A stretch of DNA of 64,000 bases, from assembly GCF_900492205.1 (NCBI RefSeq), contig NZ_UEYQ01000007.1, forward strand, positions 124,001 to 188,000, given 5' to 3'. This document shows positions 18,990-28,159 of the stretch, piece after piece. A program made the position numbers and the translations under genes. This DNA is from Ciceribacter sp. T2.26MG-112.2 (GTDB lineage: Bacteria > Pseudomonadota > Alphaproteobacteria > Rhizobiales > Rhizobiaceae). Every line of letters starts with the position of its first letter. Position 1 is the stretch's first letter. The notes beneath the pieces are model-generated. The model did not search any database. It worked only from the letters and a program-made list of their open reading frames with translations, and was not told the origin of the DNA.

Positions 18990-19759
18990 CCGATAACAAA
19001 CCCATCATAGAATTTTCCAATGTCACGAAACGCTTCGGCATTCTGACGGTGCTCGACCAGTTCAATTTCAGCGTGGCGAAGGGCGAGAAGGTCACGCTCA
19101 TCGGCCCGTCCGGATCGGGGAAATCCACTGTCTTGCGCATCCTGATGACGCTCGAGCCCTTCCAGGAAGGTAGCTTGAAGCTCGCCGACATGTCCTACCA
19201 TGAAGAGCGCGGCAAAGGCCCATTTCAGGCGTCGGAAAAACATCTGCGCGAGATCCGTGGACATGTGGGCATGGTCTTCCAGAGCTTTAATCTTTTCCCT
19301 CACATGACTGTTCTGCGCAATGTGGTTGAAGCCCCGGTCCGAGTCCTCGGCATGTCGCGGGCCGAAGCGGAAGCACGCGCTATCGAACTGCTCGACATGG
19401 TGGGATTGGCGGACAAGAAGGACCACTACCCGGTACAGCTATCCGGCGGACAGCAGCAGCGCGTCGCGATCGCCCGCGCGCTCGCCATGCGCCCGCGCGT
19501 TCTCCTCTTTGATGAACCGACATCGGCGCTGGATCCTCAATTGGTCGGCGAAGTGCTTTCAGTCATCCGCGGTCTCGCACATGAGCACGATTTGACCATG
19601 CTGCTCGTCACTCACGAGATGCGTTTTGCGCGCGAGGTGTCGGACCGGGTCTGCTTCTTCGACAAGGGTCGCATCTGCGAACAGGGTACACCCGAGGAGA
19701 TTTTCGGAACGCCCAAGGAGGAGCGAACGCGCGAGTTTCTGTCCTCGGTGCTGGCCTAG
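18986..19759 (+). CDS. ehuA: Ectoine/hydroxyectoine ABC transporter ATP-binding protein EhuA
   Basis: A 257-residue amino-acid-type ABC ATPase: Walker [11 protein letters not shown]-loop QSFNLFPHM, signature LSGGQQQR, Walker [13 protein letters not shown], switch VTHEM. It starts by ATGA overlap with ehuD; a longer open frame upstream merely reads through ehuD. It is the last gene of the enuR-to-ehuA unit. A nine-base-pair stem-loop at 19854-19883 may mark the end of the transcript. Confidence 0.9.
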   Translation: MTDNKPIIEFSNVTKRFGILTVLDQFNFSVAKGEKVTLIGPSGSGKSTVLRILMTLEPFQEGSLKLADMSYHEERGKGPFQASEKHLREIRGHVGMVFQSFNLFPHMTVLRNVVEAPVRVLGMSRAEAEARAIELLDMVGLADKKDHYPVQLSGGQQQRVAIARALAMRPRVLLFDEPTSALDPQLVGEVLSVIRGLAHEHDLTMLLVTHEMRFAREVSDRVCFFDKGRICEQGTPEEIFGTPKEERTREFLSSVLA

Positions 19760-19853
19760 ACATTCAGAGCATTGATCGGTTCTATCCCGGGAATTTTTGC
19801 ACAGGAGCTGAGAATCTTGGTGGTCTGCCAGCAGCGACTAAGCGATTTGCTCG

Positions 19854-19883
19854 GGCGGCGATTTTCGACTGGTCATCGCCGCC
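19854..19883 (+). terminator. Possible terminator stem-loop after ehuA
   Basis: GGCGGCGAT (19854-19862) and ATCGCCGCC (19875-19883) are perfect nine-base arms with a 12-base loop, 95 bases after the ehuA stop and between two convergent genes. There is no U-tract, so this is a tentative end-of-transcript signal. Nothing else is recognisable in 19760-19986. Confidence 0.4.
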
Positions 19884-19986
19884 GAAGTGTTCATCGGAAA
19901 ACCAAGGAGGTGCCGAGAACCTCCGCAGCACCGATTTGCGTGCGTCTTCCGACCACGCCAGTAGCGGTCCTGGTCGACAAGAACAG

Positions 19987-20466
19987 TCAGCCGAACCTCG
20001 CCGCCTCGATTGCCGCGACATCGATTTTCGTCATCTCCAACATCGCCTCAAACGCGCGTTTTGCCTCGTCACCTCCGATAGCCATCGCCTCGGTCAACAC
20101 GCGCGGCGTGATTTGCCAGGAGATGCCCCACTTGTCCTTGCACCAGCCGCACACGCTTTCCTCGCCGCCATTGCCGACAAGGGCGTTCCAGTAGCGGTCC
20201 GTCTCCTCCTGATCATTCGTGGCGATCTGGAAGGAAAAGGCTTCGTTGTGCTTGAATGTGGGGCCACCATTGAGGCCGATGCAGGGAATGCCGGCGACGG
20301 TGAATTCGACCGTCAGCACGTCGCCGGCCTTGCCGGATGGATAGTCACTGGGAGCGCGCAGGATCGCGCCCACCGAGCTGTCGGGAAACGTCTCTGCGTA
20401 AAAACCGGCAGCAGCCTCGGCGTCCTTGTCGAACCAGAGGCAGATCGTGTTTTTTGCGGTCAGCAT
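19987..20466 (-). CDS. VOC superfamily protein (PhnB-like)
   Basis: A 159-residue vicinal-oxygen-chelate protein of the PhnB-like group (often labelled 3-demethylubiquinone methyltransferase-like). It has an ICLWFDKDAEAAAGFYAETFPDS opening, an FKHNEAFSFQI strand and a GWCKDKWGISWQITP ending typical of this group. VOC members bind or transform small molecules, often with a metal; no specific substrate can be given. It lies upstream of no obvious partner, but the neighbouring gene on the same strand encodes an AHSA1-type protein, a pairing common in bacteria. Confidence 0.85.
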   Translation of the reverse strand: MLTAKNTICLWFDKDAEAAAGFYAETFPDSSVGAILRAPSDYPSGKAGDVLTVEFTVAGIPCIGLNGGPTFKHNEAFSFQIATNDQEETDRYWNALVGNGGEESVCGWCKDKWGISWQITPRVLTEAMAIGGDEAKRAFEAMLEMTKIDVAAIEAARFG

Positions 20467-20573
20467 TGCTCAGCCTTTCTGTACCAAGTGAAGTCAGATC
20501 AGTTCCACACGGGATTACATGTCGTGATCCTGCGCGGTTCCGTTGTCGCTTCGGAACCGTAGGCGGGCAGCGC

Positions 20574-21014
20574 CTACGGGATCTCTGGCTCGACGAGTTT
20601 CTTGAGCTTGTGCAGGGAATCCTGCCAGCCGAGATAGCACGCCTCCGCGGGGATGATATCCGGCACGCCCTGCTGCTCGATGTGCATCTCGGTGCCGACA
20701 GATACAGCCTTCAGGTTCACCGTGACCATCATCTCGCCCGGCAGGTTGGGATCGTCGAACCTGTCGGTGTAGACGAGACGTTCACCTGGAACGAGTTCGA
20801 GATAAGTCCCGCCGAAAGAGTGGCCGTGGCCCGTCGTGAAGTTGCGGAACGACATCCTGTGATGGCCACCAACCTTCGGTTCCAGCTCATGGACGGTGCA
20901 GATGAACCCATAGGGCGGAAGCCAGCTCGCCACCGCGTCCGGTTCGAGGAACGCGCGGTAGAGCTTATCGGGTTTGGCGGCGATGACGCGGTGTAGACGG
21001 ATCGTACTGGGCAT
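20574..21014 (-). CDS. SRPBCC/AHSA1-family protein
   Basis: A 146-residue START-like (Bet v 1 fold) protein. VIAAKPDKLYRAFLEPDAVASWLPP is the family's typical first helix region, followed by GGTYLELVPGERLVYTDRF. ATG at 21014 has an AAGGAGAAAA ribosome site; the open frame continues upstream without family character. AHSA1-like proteins bind hydrophobic ligands and are commonly paired with VOC or ArsR genes. The function is unknown. Confidence 0.85.
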   Translation of the reverse strand: MPSTIRLHRVIAAKPDKLYRAFLEPDAVASWLPPYGFICTVHELEPKVGGHHRMSFRNFTTGHGHSFGGTYLELVPGERLVYTDRFDDPNLPGEMMVTVNLKAVSVGTEMHIEQQGVPDIIPAEACYLGWQDSLHKLKKLVEPEIP

Positions 21015-21129
21015 GGTTTTCTCCTTCTGATTCGGTTTCTTTGGTTTGGGCAGGCTTATGGTCATGACGAACGGAGACCCGTGGAATCGACATGGGGTTA
21101 TAAAGATCCGACAGCTCACCCGATTTGCT

Positions 21130-22281
21130 TCACCGGCCCACAGTTTGCCGCGGATATTCCAACTGCATGGCAACCACATCGGTGGTGCCGAGGCCGAGAC
21201 GCGTCGCGATTGCATCAAGCGTGAGATCAAGCGCCTCTGCCGGCTTGCGGTCGGGAAACGTCGACACTTGGCGGCTATCCGGCCAGTCCGCCTCCGCCTT
21301 GTCGGGCACGATGCGGACGCCGTTCATGGTCGTCACAGCGTCCGGCGACGCGGCGAAACTTGTCGCATGCGAACGATAGGTCCGTGACCAGGCGTCTGCC
21401 ACCAACGCCAAGGACACTTCGTCCATGCCCGATTGAAGCCTGATGCCGAGTTCTTCCCGGTTCCAGAAGGCCAACCTGTTGGCAAGCACTGTTCTCGCGA
21501 AGGGGCGGGTGAGCCTGAACCTGCCGCTCGCATGCCGCGCGCTCCATTGTTCGACGCCAAGCTCGCGGGCGGTCGATTCGGCCTTAGTGCGGCCGGCGAT
21601 CGCTTCGATCAGCGTCAGCATCATCGGTATCGAGGCAGAGATGCCAGTCGTCGTCACGACCCCTTCGTCGGCCACCATCCGGCGATCCGGGACATAGCGG
21701 ATGGTCGGGCTGTGCGTCAGCATCTCGTCGAGATAGTACCAGTGCGTCGTCGCACGCTTGTCGTTGAGCAAGCCGGCCGCCCCAACGACCTTCGCGCCAG
21801 CACAGATGCCAATGATTTTCGCGCCTTTCTTCGCCTGCTCCCACAGCCAAGCCAGCGCCATGGGATCGTCATCGCGGCTCATAGCGGGTACGATGACAAA
21901 GTCGGCACCCTCGGGATGCGCGGCATCGAACTGTGCGATCGTCGCATCCGGTTCGACCGTAAGCGCCGGAAAGAGCCGCACCGGGCCTGAATCGATGGCT
22001 AACATTGTCACGTCAGCCACGCCGGCACGTCGCAGGATGCCGGTAGGCACGATGTAGTCTGTCGTCTCGGTGGCATTGTTGATGCCGACCACCGCGATCA
22101 ACGGGCGCTCTCGTTTCATCGGCCGGAGCGAAGCGAGCATGGCGTCTGCCTCTTCCCGCGGAACAGCCGGCGCCACTGCCGTCTCCGTCGCGGCCGGCAG
22201 AGCGAGCATCCAGCCTGCGAAGCCCACCATGGACAGGAGCACCAGGATGACACCGGCCCAGATCAGATACGTCTTGAACAT
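21130..22281 (-). CDS. Membrane-anchored DJ-1/PfpI (ThiJ) family protein
   Basis: A 383-residue protein with one N-terminal membrane segment (about residues 5-27) followed by a DJ-1/PfpI domain whose nucleophile elbow is GICAGAK (Cys160). The start MFKTYLIWAG at 22281 has a GGAGAGA ribosome site. The C-terminal 180 residues contain no visible helix-turn-helix, unlike GlxA regulators, so this is not simply an AraC protein. It is divergent from a GlxA-type regulator across a 137-base spacer with a long inverted repeat, suggesting that the regulator controls it. The activity is unknown. Confidence 0.75.
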   Translation of the reverse strand: MFKTYLIWAGVILVLLSMVGFAGWMLALPAATETAVAPAVPREEADAMLASLRPMKRERPLIAVVGINNATETTDYIVPTGILRRAGVADVTMLAIDSGPVRLFPALTVEPDATIAQFDAAHPEGADFVIVPAMSRDDDPMALAWLWEQAKKGAKIIGICAGAKVVGAAGLLNDKRATTHWYYLDEMLTHSPTIRYVPDRRMVADEGVVTTTGISASIPMMLTLIEAIAGRTKAESTARELGVEQWSARHASGRFRLTRPFARTVLANRLAFWNREELGIRLQSGMDEVSLALVADAWSRTYRSHATSFAASPDAVTTMNGVRIVPDKAEADWPDSRQVSTFPDRKPAEALDLTLDAIATRLGLGTTDVVAMQLEYPRQTVGR

Positions 22282-22382
22282 GGCTCTGTCTCTCCATGTA
22301 AGCAGGAGTGGGAATGGCCTTTGAGCGGTCGGTCGCTCGCCCCTTTGTCGCCTCTGCGGTCTCATCATAGCAGTGGGCTCAC

Positions 22383-22419
22383 TTGGCAGAAATGACAAAG
22401 ACATGCTATTTTCTGCCAA
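22383..22419. promoter_or_regulatory. 10-bp inverted repeat, probable operator
   Basis: TTGGCAGAAA (22383-22392) and TTTCTGCCAA (22410-22419) are perfect inverted arms 17 bases apart. They lie in the spacer between the DJ-1 gene and the divergent GlxA-type regulator, and the right arm touches the regulator's probable ATG at 22419. This fits autorepression by the regulator. Confidence 0.55.
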
Positions 22420-23390
22420 TGCATCATGTTGTCTTCATCGTCTATCCGGGCTTCGAGCTGCTCGACGTTTCGGGGCCGACTTCGGTCTTCAACGGCGCCA
22501 ATCGCGCCCTTGACCAGCGCGGAGAGCCCGTATTCTACAGAGTAGAGCTCGCATCGGCTCAAGGTGGCGCAGTCGAAAGCAGTAGCGGTCTCAGGATGGA
22601 GACCCGGCCGATCCCCGATTTGCGGTCTGCAGAAGTCGGAACGGTGCTGATCGCGGGAGCCGAGCGCGAGAGCCTTCTTTGCGCCGTTGGAGACACGGTC
22701 CTGCGGAAGGCCGTGCCGAAGCTGGCCGCGACAGCGGATCGGTTTGGCGCAGTTTGTTCCGGAGGCTTTTTGCTTGCGGCGCTCGGATTACTCGACGGGT
22801 GTCGCATCGCGACCCACTGGGATTCCTGCAAGCCCCTGGCCCGGGCCTTTCCAGGGGTCACGGTAGATCCGGACTCGCTCTATGTCGTCGACGGCAGGCT
22901 CTGGACATCGGCCGGAGTAACGACCGGCATCGACATGGCGCTGGCGATGGTCGCGCGCGATCTTGACGCAGCGATTGCCGGCGAAGTCGCCAAACGGCTG
23001 GTGCTCTATGCCCGACGCCCCGGCCACCAATCGCAGTTCAGCCCGGTGCTCAACGCGCAGGCAAAGGGAGACAGCCCGTTTGCCGAACTGATCGGCTGGA
23101 TAAACTCAAACCTCGACGCGCCCCTGGACGTCCCCTCGCTCGCCGCTCGCGCGTGCCTCAGCGAACGCACCTTCCACCGCAAGTTCGTTGCAGCGACCGG
23201 CGAGACGCCGGCGCGCTTCGTCGAGACCGCCCGGCTCGACACCGCCCGCATGCTTCTCACGCGCGGGCTATCACTGAAATCGGTCGCGGCGCAGGTCGGC
23301 CTCTTCCCGCCCGCGCGTCTCACAGAAGCCTTCGAGCGCCGCTTTGGCATGAAGCCGCGCCTTTTTCGCGACATGCACGCTGAGCTGTAA
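22419..23390 (+). CDS. GlxA-family AraC-type transcriptional regulator (DJ-1 domain plus HTH)
   Basis: A 323-residue regulator with an N-terminal DJ-1/PfpI domain (VVFIVYPGFELLDVSGP; elbow AVCSGG, Cys113) and a C-terminal AraC double helix-turn-helix (about 225-318, including ACLSERTFHRKF). An open frame extends upstream to 22383, but its TTG and ATG lie inside the inverted repeat; MHHVVFIVYP at 22419 matches the usual family start. It is divergent from the membrane-anchored DJ-1 protein. The ligand is unknown. Confidence 0.85.
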   Translation: MHHVVFIVYPGFELLDVSGPTSVFNGANRALDQRGEPVFYRVELASAQGGAVESSSGLRMETRPIPDLRSAEVGTVLIAGAERESLLCAVGDTVLRKAVPKLAATADRFGAVCSGGFLLAALGLLDGCRIATHWDSCKPLARAFPGVTVDPDSLYVVDGRLWTSAGVTTGIDMALAMVARDLDAAIAGEVAKRLVLYARRPGHQSQFSPVLNAQAKGDSPFAELIGWINSNLDAPLDVPSLAARACLSERTFHRKFVAATGETPARFVETARLDTARMLLTRGLSLKSVAAQVGLFPPARLTEAFERRFGMKPRLFRDMHAEL

Positions 23391-23749
23391 ACGCGCGCGC
23401 CCGGCGAAACGTGCCATGGCCGGCAACTATCCAGCCTTAATGACGGCACAGGCAGAACAGCCAACAAGCTTGCCTACGGCAGCGACCACCGCATTGCGGC
23501 GCTCCACTTCACCGCATGAACAGGGCGGAGACGGCATGGAGAACGACTGCGACTGCCAAAGCGCGCTCGACAATTCCACCAGCCGCGAAGGTTCGGCCGA
23601 AAGAGCATCTCCGCATCGAACCCTTCTGACATAAGGCGATCAGCAGCTGTCATGCCGAAAGCAGCGCTTCCGCAAGCGATGTAACACACAGCGTCGAAGA
23701 ACAGATTGACTGGATTTCGTCTGCCCTCAATATCGGAAGAAGGGTAAAT
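23391..23749. other. Gene-poor stretch
   Basis: I see no convincing gene here. Short open frames exist on both strands (23416-23634 plus, 23474-23689 minus), but none has a family motif or a ribosome site worth trusting. Confidence 0.5.
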
Positions 23750-24121
23750 TCAAGCCCCTGCGACTTCACCCACGTCATCCAACAGGAAGTGGATCACGAC
23801 GTAACGGGTCGAATACGTTCTGCCGCTCTCCGTGACACTTTTCACAATTCCTCCGTCAGCCGGATGCCACCTGCTGTAGTGAGGATTGTTGACGATCAGC
23901 GTGACAGCCTTGCCCGCGAATTTTCCTTGGAGTCGATGACGGGCCTCTGCGAATGGCCAAATGCGCTCGTAGTCTTCCTGTGAGAGGCGAACTTTCAATG
24001 CCAGCCGATGTATCGCCTCACTGGCAGAACCGTCATCGCGTTTACCCGCATCACTGTCGAGCGTTACTTCCTCTGCCTCGTCGAAAATGAAGCTAAATTC
24101 ATCGGGCCACATGCGTCTCAT
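23750..24121 (-). CDS. Hypothetical protein, 123 residues
   Basis: I do not recognise this protein. ATG at 24121 is preceded by a strong GGGAGGAG ribosome site, which supports translation of MRRMWPDEFSFIFDEAEE onward; the open frame extends 19 codons further but without such a site. It is soluble with an acidic N-terminal half, then basic and hydrophobic strands (GKAVTLIVNNPHYSRWHP, STRYVVIHFLLDDVGEV). No signal peptide or membrane segment is seen. Confidence 0.5.
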   Translation of the reverse strand: MRRMWPDEFSFIFDEAEEVTLDSDAGKRDDGSASEAIHRLALKVRLSQEDYERIWPFAEARHRLQGKFAGKAVTLIVNNPHYSRWHPADGGIVKSVTESGRTYSTRYVVIHFLLDDVGEVAGA

Positions 24122-24392
24122 CAAATTGCTCCTCCCGAGCGTTTCTCTGAAGTGTATCGCGTCTGGCAATGGAAACAACGGATGAATGCATCGACTGCTT
24201 CAACCCAACAGAGATGCGCGCGTAGCGCCTCGTTTGACCAGGGACGCGGAAGCGGCCCGCGAGATCCCGCTCGACTTCATCAGCCATGGCCTTTGGCCGA
24301 GCATCCGAGCGCCCATCAGGAACAAATCGCCCCTGATCGGGTTCCATCTTCGCCACTACTGAGGCGAAAGCTCATGAATGAAGGAGGCTGAC

Positions 24393-24659
24393 GTGAGTGA
24401 ATCCAAGCAGACAACCGATCGAAAGACCATCCAGTCCTGGGTAGAAGCCCGTGGCGGCCGGCCTTCCAAGGTCAAGGGCAGCAAGGAGGGTGGCATCCTG
24501 CGCATCGACTTCGGCGAGGCGGAAGACGATTTGGTGGAAATCCAATGGGACGAATTCTTCGAGATCTTCGACCACTCGAAGCTCGCCTTCCTGTATCAGG
24601 AAGAGGTTGGCAGCGGCAAGAAAAGCCGGTTCAACAAGTTCGTTTCCCGCGAACAGTGA
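24393..24659 (+). CDS. Small conserved acidic protein, 88 residues
   Basis: The frame reads from GTG at 24393, five bases after AAGGAGG (24381-24387); an ATG at 24378 would overlap that site and is rejected. The protein contains SWVEARGGRPSKVKG, GGILRIDFGEAEDDL and a tail SRFNKFVSREQ, resembling small bacterial proteins of unknown function in which a Glu/Asp-rich strand precedes FEIFDHSKLAFLYQ. It lies upstream of the FdhF/YdeP gene on the same strand, separated by 215 bases without other features. No function can be assigned. Confidence 0.65.
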   Translation: MSESKQTTDRKTIQSWVEARGGRPSKVKGSKEGGILRIDFGEAEDDLVEIQWDEFFEIFDHSKLAFLYQEEVGSGKKSRFNKFVSREQ

Positions 24660-24874
24660 GTGTTGAGGCGGTGAAACTCTTCTTGATCGCGCTCAAGGCC
24701 GTGTTCGCCTGCGCGGCCACTGCCGAACCCAGCCCACGTACGGCATTTCATTCGTTTGCCGGCCCTGCCAGTTCCATTTTTTGATCGCGGCACCGGTGCA
24801 TCCGATCATTGGCCGACGGGAAATGCCGGCGCCAGCGCTCGACACCCGCAGCCGTCCAGAGAAAGCATGACCCT

Positions 24875-27154
24875 ATGGCAGACACCATCCCGAATCCGGA
24901 ATCCGAAGGACCTGCCGGTGGGTGGGGATCGCTCAAGTCCATTATTCGGATCTATGGCGACAATCATCCACCCGTATCCGTACTCCAGACGCTGTCGCAG
25001 CAGAACAAGCCCGGCGGTGTCATGTGCGTATCCTGCGCTTGGCCAAAACCGGCCAACTATCACCCCTTCGAATTTTGCGAGAATGGCGCAAAAGCAACTC
25101 TTTCGGACCTGACGAGTGCTCGCTGCACGCCGGATTTCTGGAACGACCACACGGTCAGTGAACTCAGAGAATGGAGGGACTACGATCTCGAGCAGACGGG
25201 ACGACTGACGCATCCTTTGCGCTATGACGTCGGGACTGATCGGTATGTCGCGGTTACTTGGGATGAAGCCTTCAGCGAGATCGGCCGCGTGCTGAAACCA
25301 CTTCCGCCCGAAAGAGTCGTCTTTTACGCTTCTGGCCATGCGGGGCTGGAAGCCTCCTATCTCTATGCTTTGCTGGCGCGTGCTTATGGCAATAACAACC
25401 TGCCGCAGAGTTCCAACATGTGCCATGAGACAACTTCGGTTGGTCTGACCAAGGTGATAGGCTCACCTGTCGGAACGATCATATGGGATGATCTCCAACA
25501 GGCCGATGCCTTCTTCTTTTTCGGCCAGAACCCCGGCTCAAACAGCCCTCGCTTCTTGCACCCCCTTCAGGATGCAAAGAAGCGCGGAGCCCGGATCGTC
25601 ACCTTCAATCCGGTGGTGGAACAGGGGCTGGTATCGTTCGTCAACCCGCAGAATCCTTTCGACATGCTGACCGGCCAAGAGACGAAGATTTCCGATGAAT
25701 ATCTTCAGGTTCAGGCTGGCGGGGATATCGCCGCGATCCTCGGCCTTTGCAAGGTCGTCATCGAAGCCGACGATGCGGCGCTCGCCCGCGGAGGCAAGCG
25801 TGTACTGGACGTCGATTTCATCGCCGAGCATACCACGGGTATCGATCGGTTCATCGATCTGGTGCGGACGACACCTTGGAGCGAAATCGAGCGGGAGAGC
25901 GGCCTTGAGGAGAGCGCCCTTCGCCGCGCCGGAGAGATCTATGTCACTTCGGAGCGGGTGATCGGCGTCTATGGAATGGGCCTGACGCAGCATGTGCAGG
26001 GCTCCCTGAATATCGGCATGCTGGTCAACCTTCTGCTCCTACGTGGCAATATCGGTCGCGAAGGCGCAGGCTGCTGTCCTGTACGGGGCCACTCGAATGT
26101 CCAGGGCCAGCGCACCGTGGGAATCGCCGAGAAGACCGAGCTCGTTCCAATGGATAAGCTCCGGCAACTGTTCGACTTCGATCCGCCCACCGAAGACGGC
26201 ACGACGATCGTCGATGCGGTGAAGGGTCTCATGGAAGGCCGGATCAGGGCGACGATCTCGCTGGGCGGCAACCTGTTGCGGGCTGTGCCGGACCAAGAGG
26301 AGATGGAGCGGGTCTGGCCTCGGCAGGAACTGACGGTCATGATATCGACCAAGCTCAACCGCAGTCATTTGTTTCCGGGAAGACATGCCTATATCCTGCC
26401 CTGCCTGTCGCGCCTGGAGGAGGATCGCCAGGCTTCGGGCGTTCAGTCGGTCACGACCGAGGACAGCTTTTCCCACATCTCCGGCTCGATCGGGAAGCGC
26501 AGCCCGGCCTCCCGTCACCTCAAAAGCGAGCTTGCCATCATCGCCGGCATTGCCAAGGCAACGCTTGCGCCAAACCCGAAGCTGCGTTGGGACGATTGGA
26601 CCGCCGATTACAGTCTGGTCCGCGATCTCATCGAATACACCTATCCCGACGACTTCAAGGACTACAACGCCCGCATATTCGAGCCGGGCGGCTTTTATCG
26701 CGGCAACGATGCCCGCAACCGCGTCTGGAACACGGAGGAGAAAAAGGCCGTGTTCACCACGCCCTCCCAGCTGAATGCCCTGTCGTTCAAGGATGATGCC
26801 GGTCGGTACCGGCTGGTGACGCTGCGGTCCAACGACCAGTTCAACACGACAATCTATGGCTATTCGGACCGCTTCCGCGGCATAGAGGATACCCGCGACG
26901 TGGTCTTGATGAGCGAGGCGGACATGCGTGCGGCCGGTCTTGCCGAGGGCCAAAACGTTACGCTCGTCAGCGATTTCGGTGACGGTGTCAGGCGCGAACT
27001 CGGCGGTCTGGCGGTAAGGGCGCACAATTTGCCTGAGGGGACGATCTGCGCCTATTATCCTGAGGCGAATGTGCTGAACGCCATCGACCACCACGACGAA
27101 CTGTCGCAGACGCCCGCCTCCAAGGCAATCCCGGTCAGGATCGAGCCTTCTTGA
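24875..27154 (+). CDS. FdhF/YdeP-family molybdopterin oxidoreductase
   Basis: A 759-residue member of the FdhF/YdeP branch of the DMSO-reductase superfamily. It has the N-terminal MCVSCAW cysteine pair, the cofactor region SSNMCHETTSVGL, the GQNPGSNSPRFLHPL molybdopterin motif, and a C-terminal cofactor domain (DQFNTTIYGYSDRFRGI). The family is named after formate dehydrogenase, but its substrate is mostly unknown; E. coli YdeP is linked to acid resistance. ATG at 24875 (MADTIPNPES) is taken as the start, although a longer open frame begins at 24809. No export signal is visible, so it is probably cytoplasmic. Its 3' end overlaps the convergent ctaG gene by 20 bases. Confidence 0.88.
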   Translation: MADTIPNPESEGPAGGWGSLKSIIRIYGDNHPPVSVLQTLSQQNKPGGVMCVSCAWPKPANYHPFEFCENGAKATLSDLTSARCTPDFWNDHTVSELREWRDYDLEQTGRLTHPLRYDVGTDRYVAVTWDEAFSEIGRVLKPLPPERVVFYASGHAGLEASYLYALLARAYGNNNLPQSSNMCHETTSVGLTKVIGSPVGTIIWDDLQQADAFFFFGQNPGSNSPRFLHPLQDAKKRGARIVTFNPVVEQGLVSFVNPQNPFDMLTGQETKISDEYLQVQAGGDIAAILGLCKVVIEADDAALARGGKRVLDVDFIAEHTTGIDRFIDLVRTTPWSEIERESGLEESALRRAGEIYVTSERVIGVYGMGLTQHVQGSLNIGMLVNLLLLRGNIGREGAGCCPVRGHSNVQGQRTVGIAEKTELVPMDKLRQLFDFDPPTEDGTTIVDAVKGLMEGRIRATISLGGNLLRAVPDQEEMERVWPRQELTVMISTKLNRSHLFPGRHAYILPCLSRLEEDRQASGVQSVTTEDSFSHISGSIGKRSPASRHLKSELAIIAGIAKATLAPNPKLRWDDWTADYSLVRDLIEYTYPDDFKDYNARIFEPGGFYRGNDARNRVWNTEEKKAVFTTPSQLNALSFKDDAGRYRLVTLRSNDQFNTTIYGYSDRFRGIEDTRDVVLMSEADMRAAGLAEGQNVTLVSDFGDGVRRELGGLAVRAHNLPEGTICAYYPEANVLNAIDHHDELSQTPASKAIPVRIEPS

Positions 27155-27788
27155 CCGGCGCATCCGCCGCCGCGGCGGGCTCCTCCACCAGCCGCGTCGC
27201 CAGCCAGACCCCGCCGGCCAGATACACGATGGCGCCGACCAGCAGCATGATGATGCCGCCCAGCTGCTGGTCCTGCTGGGCGCCCAGGACGATCCCGAAG
27301 CAGGTCACCTCGCCCTCGCCGTAGAGCGGCCGCTGGCTGAGCGACAGCAGCGCGCCGAGCAGGGTCATGTGGATCGAGGTCAACAGCAGCGCGCCCGCGC
27401 CGATCGCCGCATGGATCCTGTTTTGAGGTTGCGATATTGCGGTCCACCAGAGCAGCATGCCTGCCAGGAGGAAAGTCGCTTGTTCGATGACGGCCGCCGT
27501 CACCGAGGCTTCCGCGAGCCGTCGCATGGCAGGTGCATGCCAGCCCCAAACGGTCACCAGTTCCAGAGCCGAGGCGATCACCGGCAGCGCCAAGGGCATC
27601 GGTGTCCGCTGCTTCCAGCGTTGCGACAGACCGATGGCAATCAGCGGTGCGGCAATGCCGACAACGCCCATATGCGCCACCATATGCGCCGAAAACGAGG
27701 CCCGCCAACTATCCAGCAGGGGCCCAAACCAGACGAGTGCCAGCAAGATGAGGCCCGCCGGCAGCGCGATGCGGCTCACCGGATGCAC
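27135..27788 (-). CDS. ctaG: Cytochrome c oxidase assembly protein, CtaG/caa3 type
   Basis: A 217-residue integral membrane protein with about seven hydrophobic segments. It has the histidine-rich SAHMVAHMGVVGIAAPL, a VWGWHAPAM loop and a later TSIHMTLLGALLSLS segment, as in the Caa3_CtaG family that helps insert copper in caa3-type oxidases. It is the last gene of the coxB-coxAC cluster. Its start overlaps the preceding small membrane-protein gene by 13 bases. Confidence 0.85.
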   Translation of the reverse strand: MHPVSRIALPAGLILLALVWFGPLLDSWRASFSAHMVAHMGVVGIAAPLIAIGLSQRWKQRTPMPLALPVIASALELVTVWGWHAPAMRRLAEASVTAAVIEQATFLLAGMLLWWTAISQPQNRIHAAIGAGALLLTSIHMTLLGALLSLSQRPLYGEGEVTCFGIVLGAQQDQQLGGIIMLLVGAIVYLAGGVWLATRLVEEPAAAADAPVKKARS

Positions 27789-28159
27789 TCCGTGATGAAC
27801 AGTGCCGGCAGCGCGGTGAAGATCACGGCAACGAAGCTGAGCCCCGACAGCAGAAGAGTCGCATAGCCCTGAAACAGCAGCCGGTCCCGGCGGCTCGGGT
27901 CGTCATGTGGCGGATCATCGGTGCCGAATTCCCATTGACGCCAGGCCAGCGTGGCCGAGACCAAGATCATGATGAGCGCCGGAACGGTGATGATACCGAT
28001 GGCGACCCTGAGGTTGTTGAAACTCAGCCCGAGAAAATCCGGCTTCTCGCAGAAGATCGCGGCGCCAATATAGCAGAACAGGAAATGCAGCGCCCAGATG
28101 ACGGGCGCGGTAAAGAGCGTCCAGAGGGATTCAATCTCGCGCGGAAGAAGATGCCACAT
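27776..28159 (-). CDS. Small membrane protein of the cytochrome oxidase cluster
   Basis: A 127-residue protein with three hydrophobic segments (near residues 15-38, 50-72 and 103-125). The start at 28159 (MWHLLPREI) overlaps the TGA of the coxA-coxC fusion gene (TGATG). I do not recognise a named family. Its fixed place between oxidase subunit I/III and ctaG suggests a small oxidase subunit or an assembly factor (inference). Confidence 0.7.
   Translation of the reverse strand: MWHLLPREIESLWTLFTAPVIWALHFLFCYIGAAIFCEKPDFLGLSFNNLRVAIGIITVPALIMILVSATLAWRQWEFGTDDPPHDDPSRRDRLLFQGYATLLLSGLSFVAVIFTALPALFITECIR

Noticed and set aside
23474-23689. 71-codon minus-strand frame
   Set aside because: No ribosome site, no motif, and a biased C-terminal half; likely chance.
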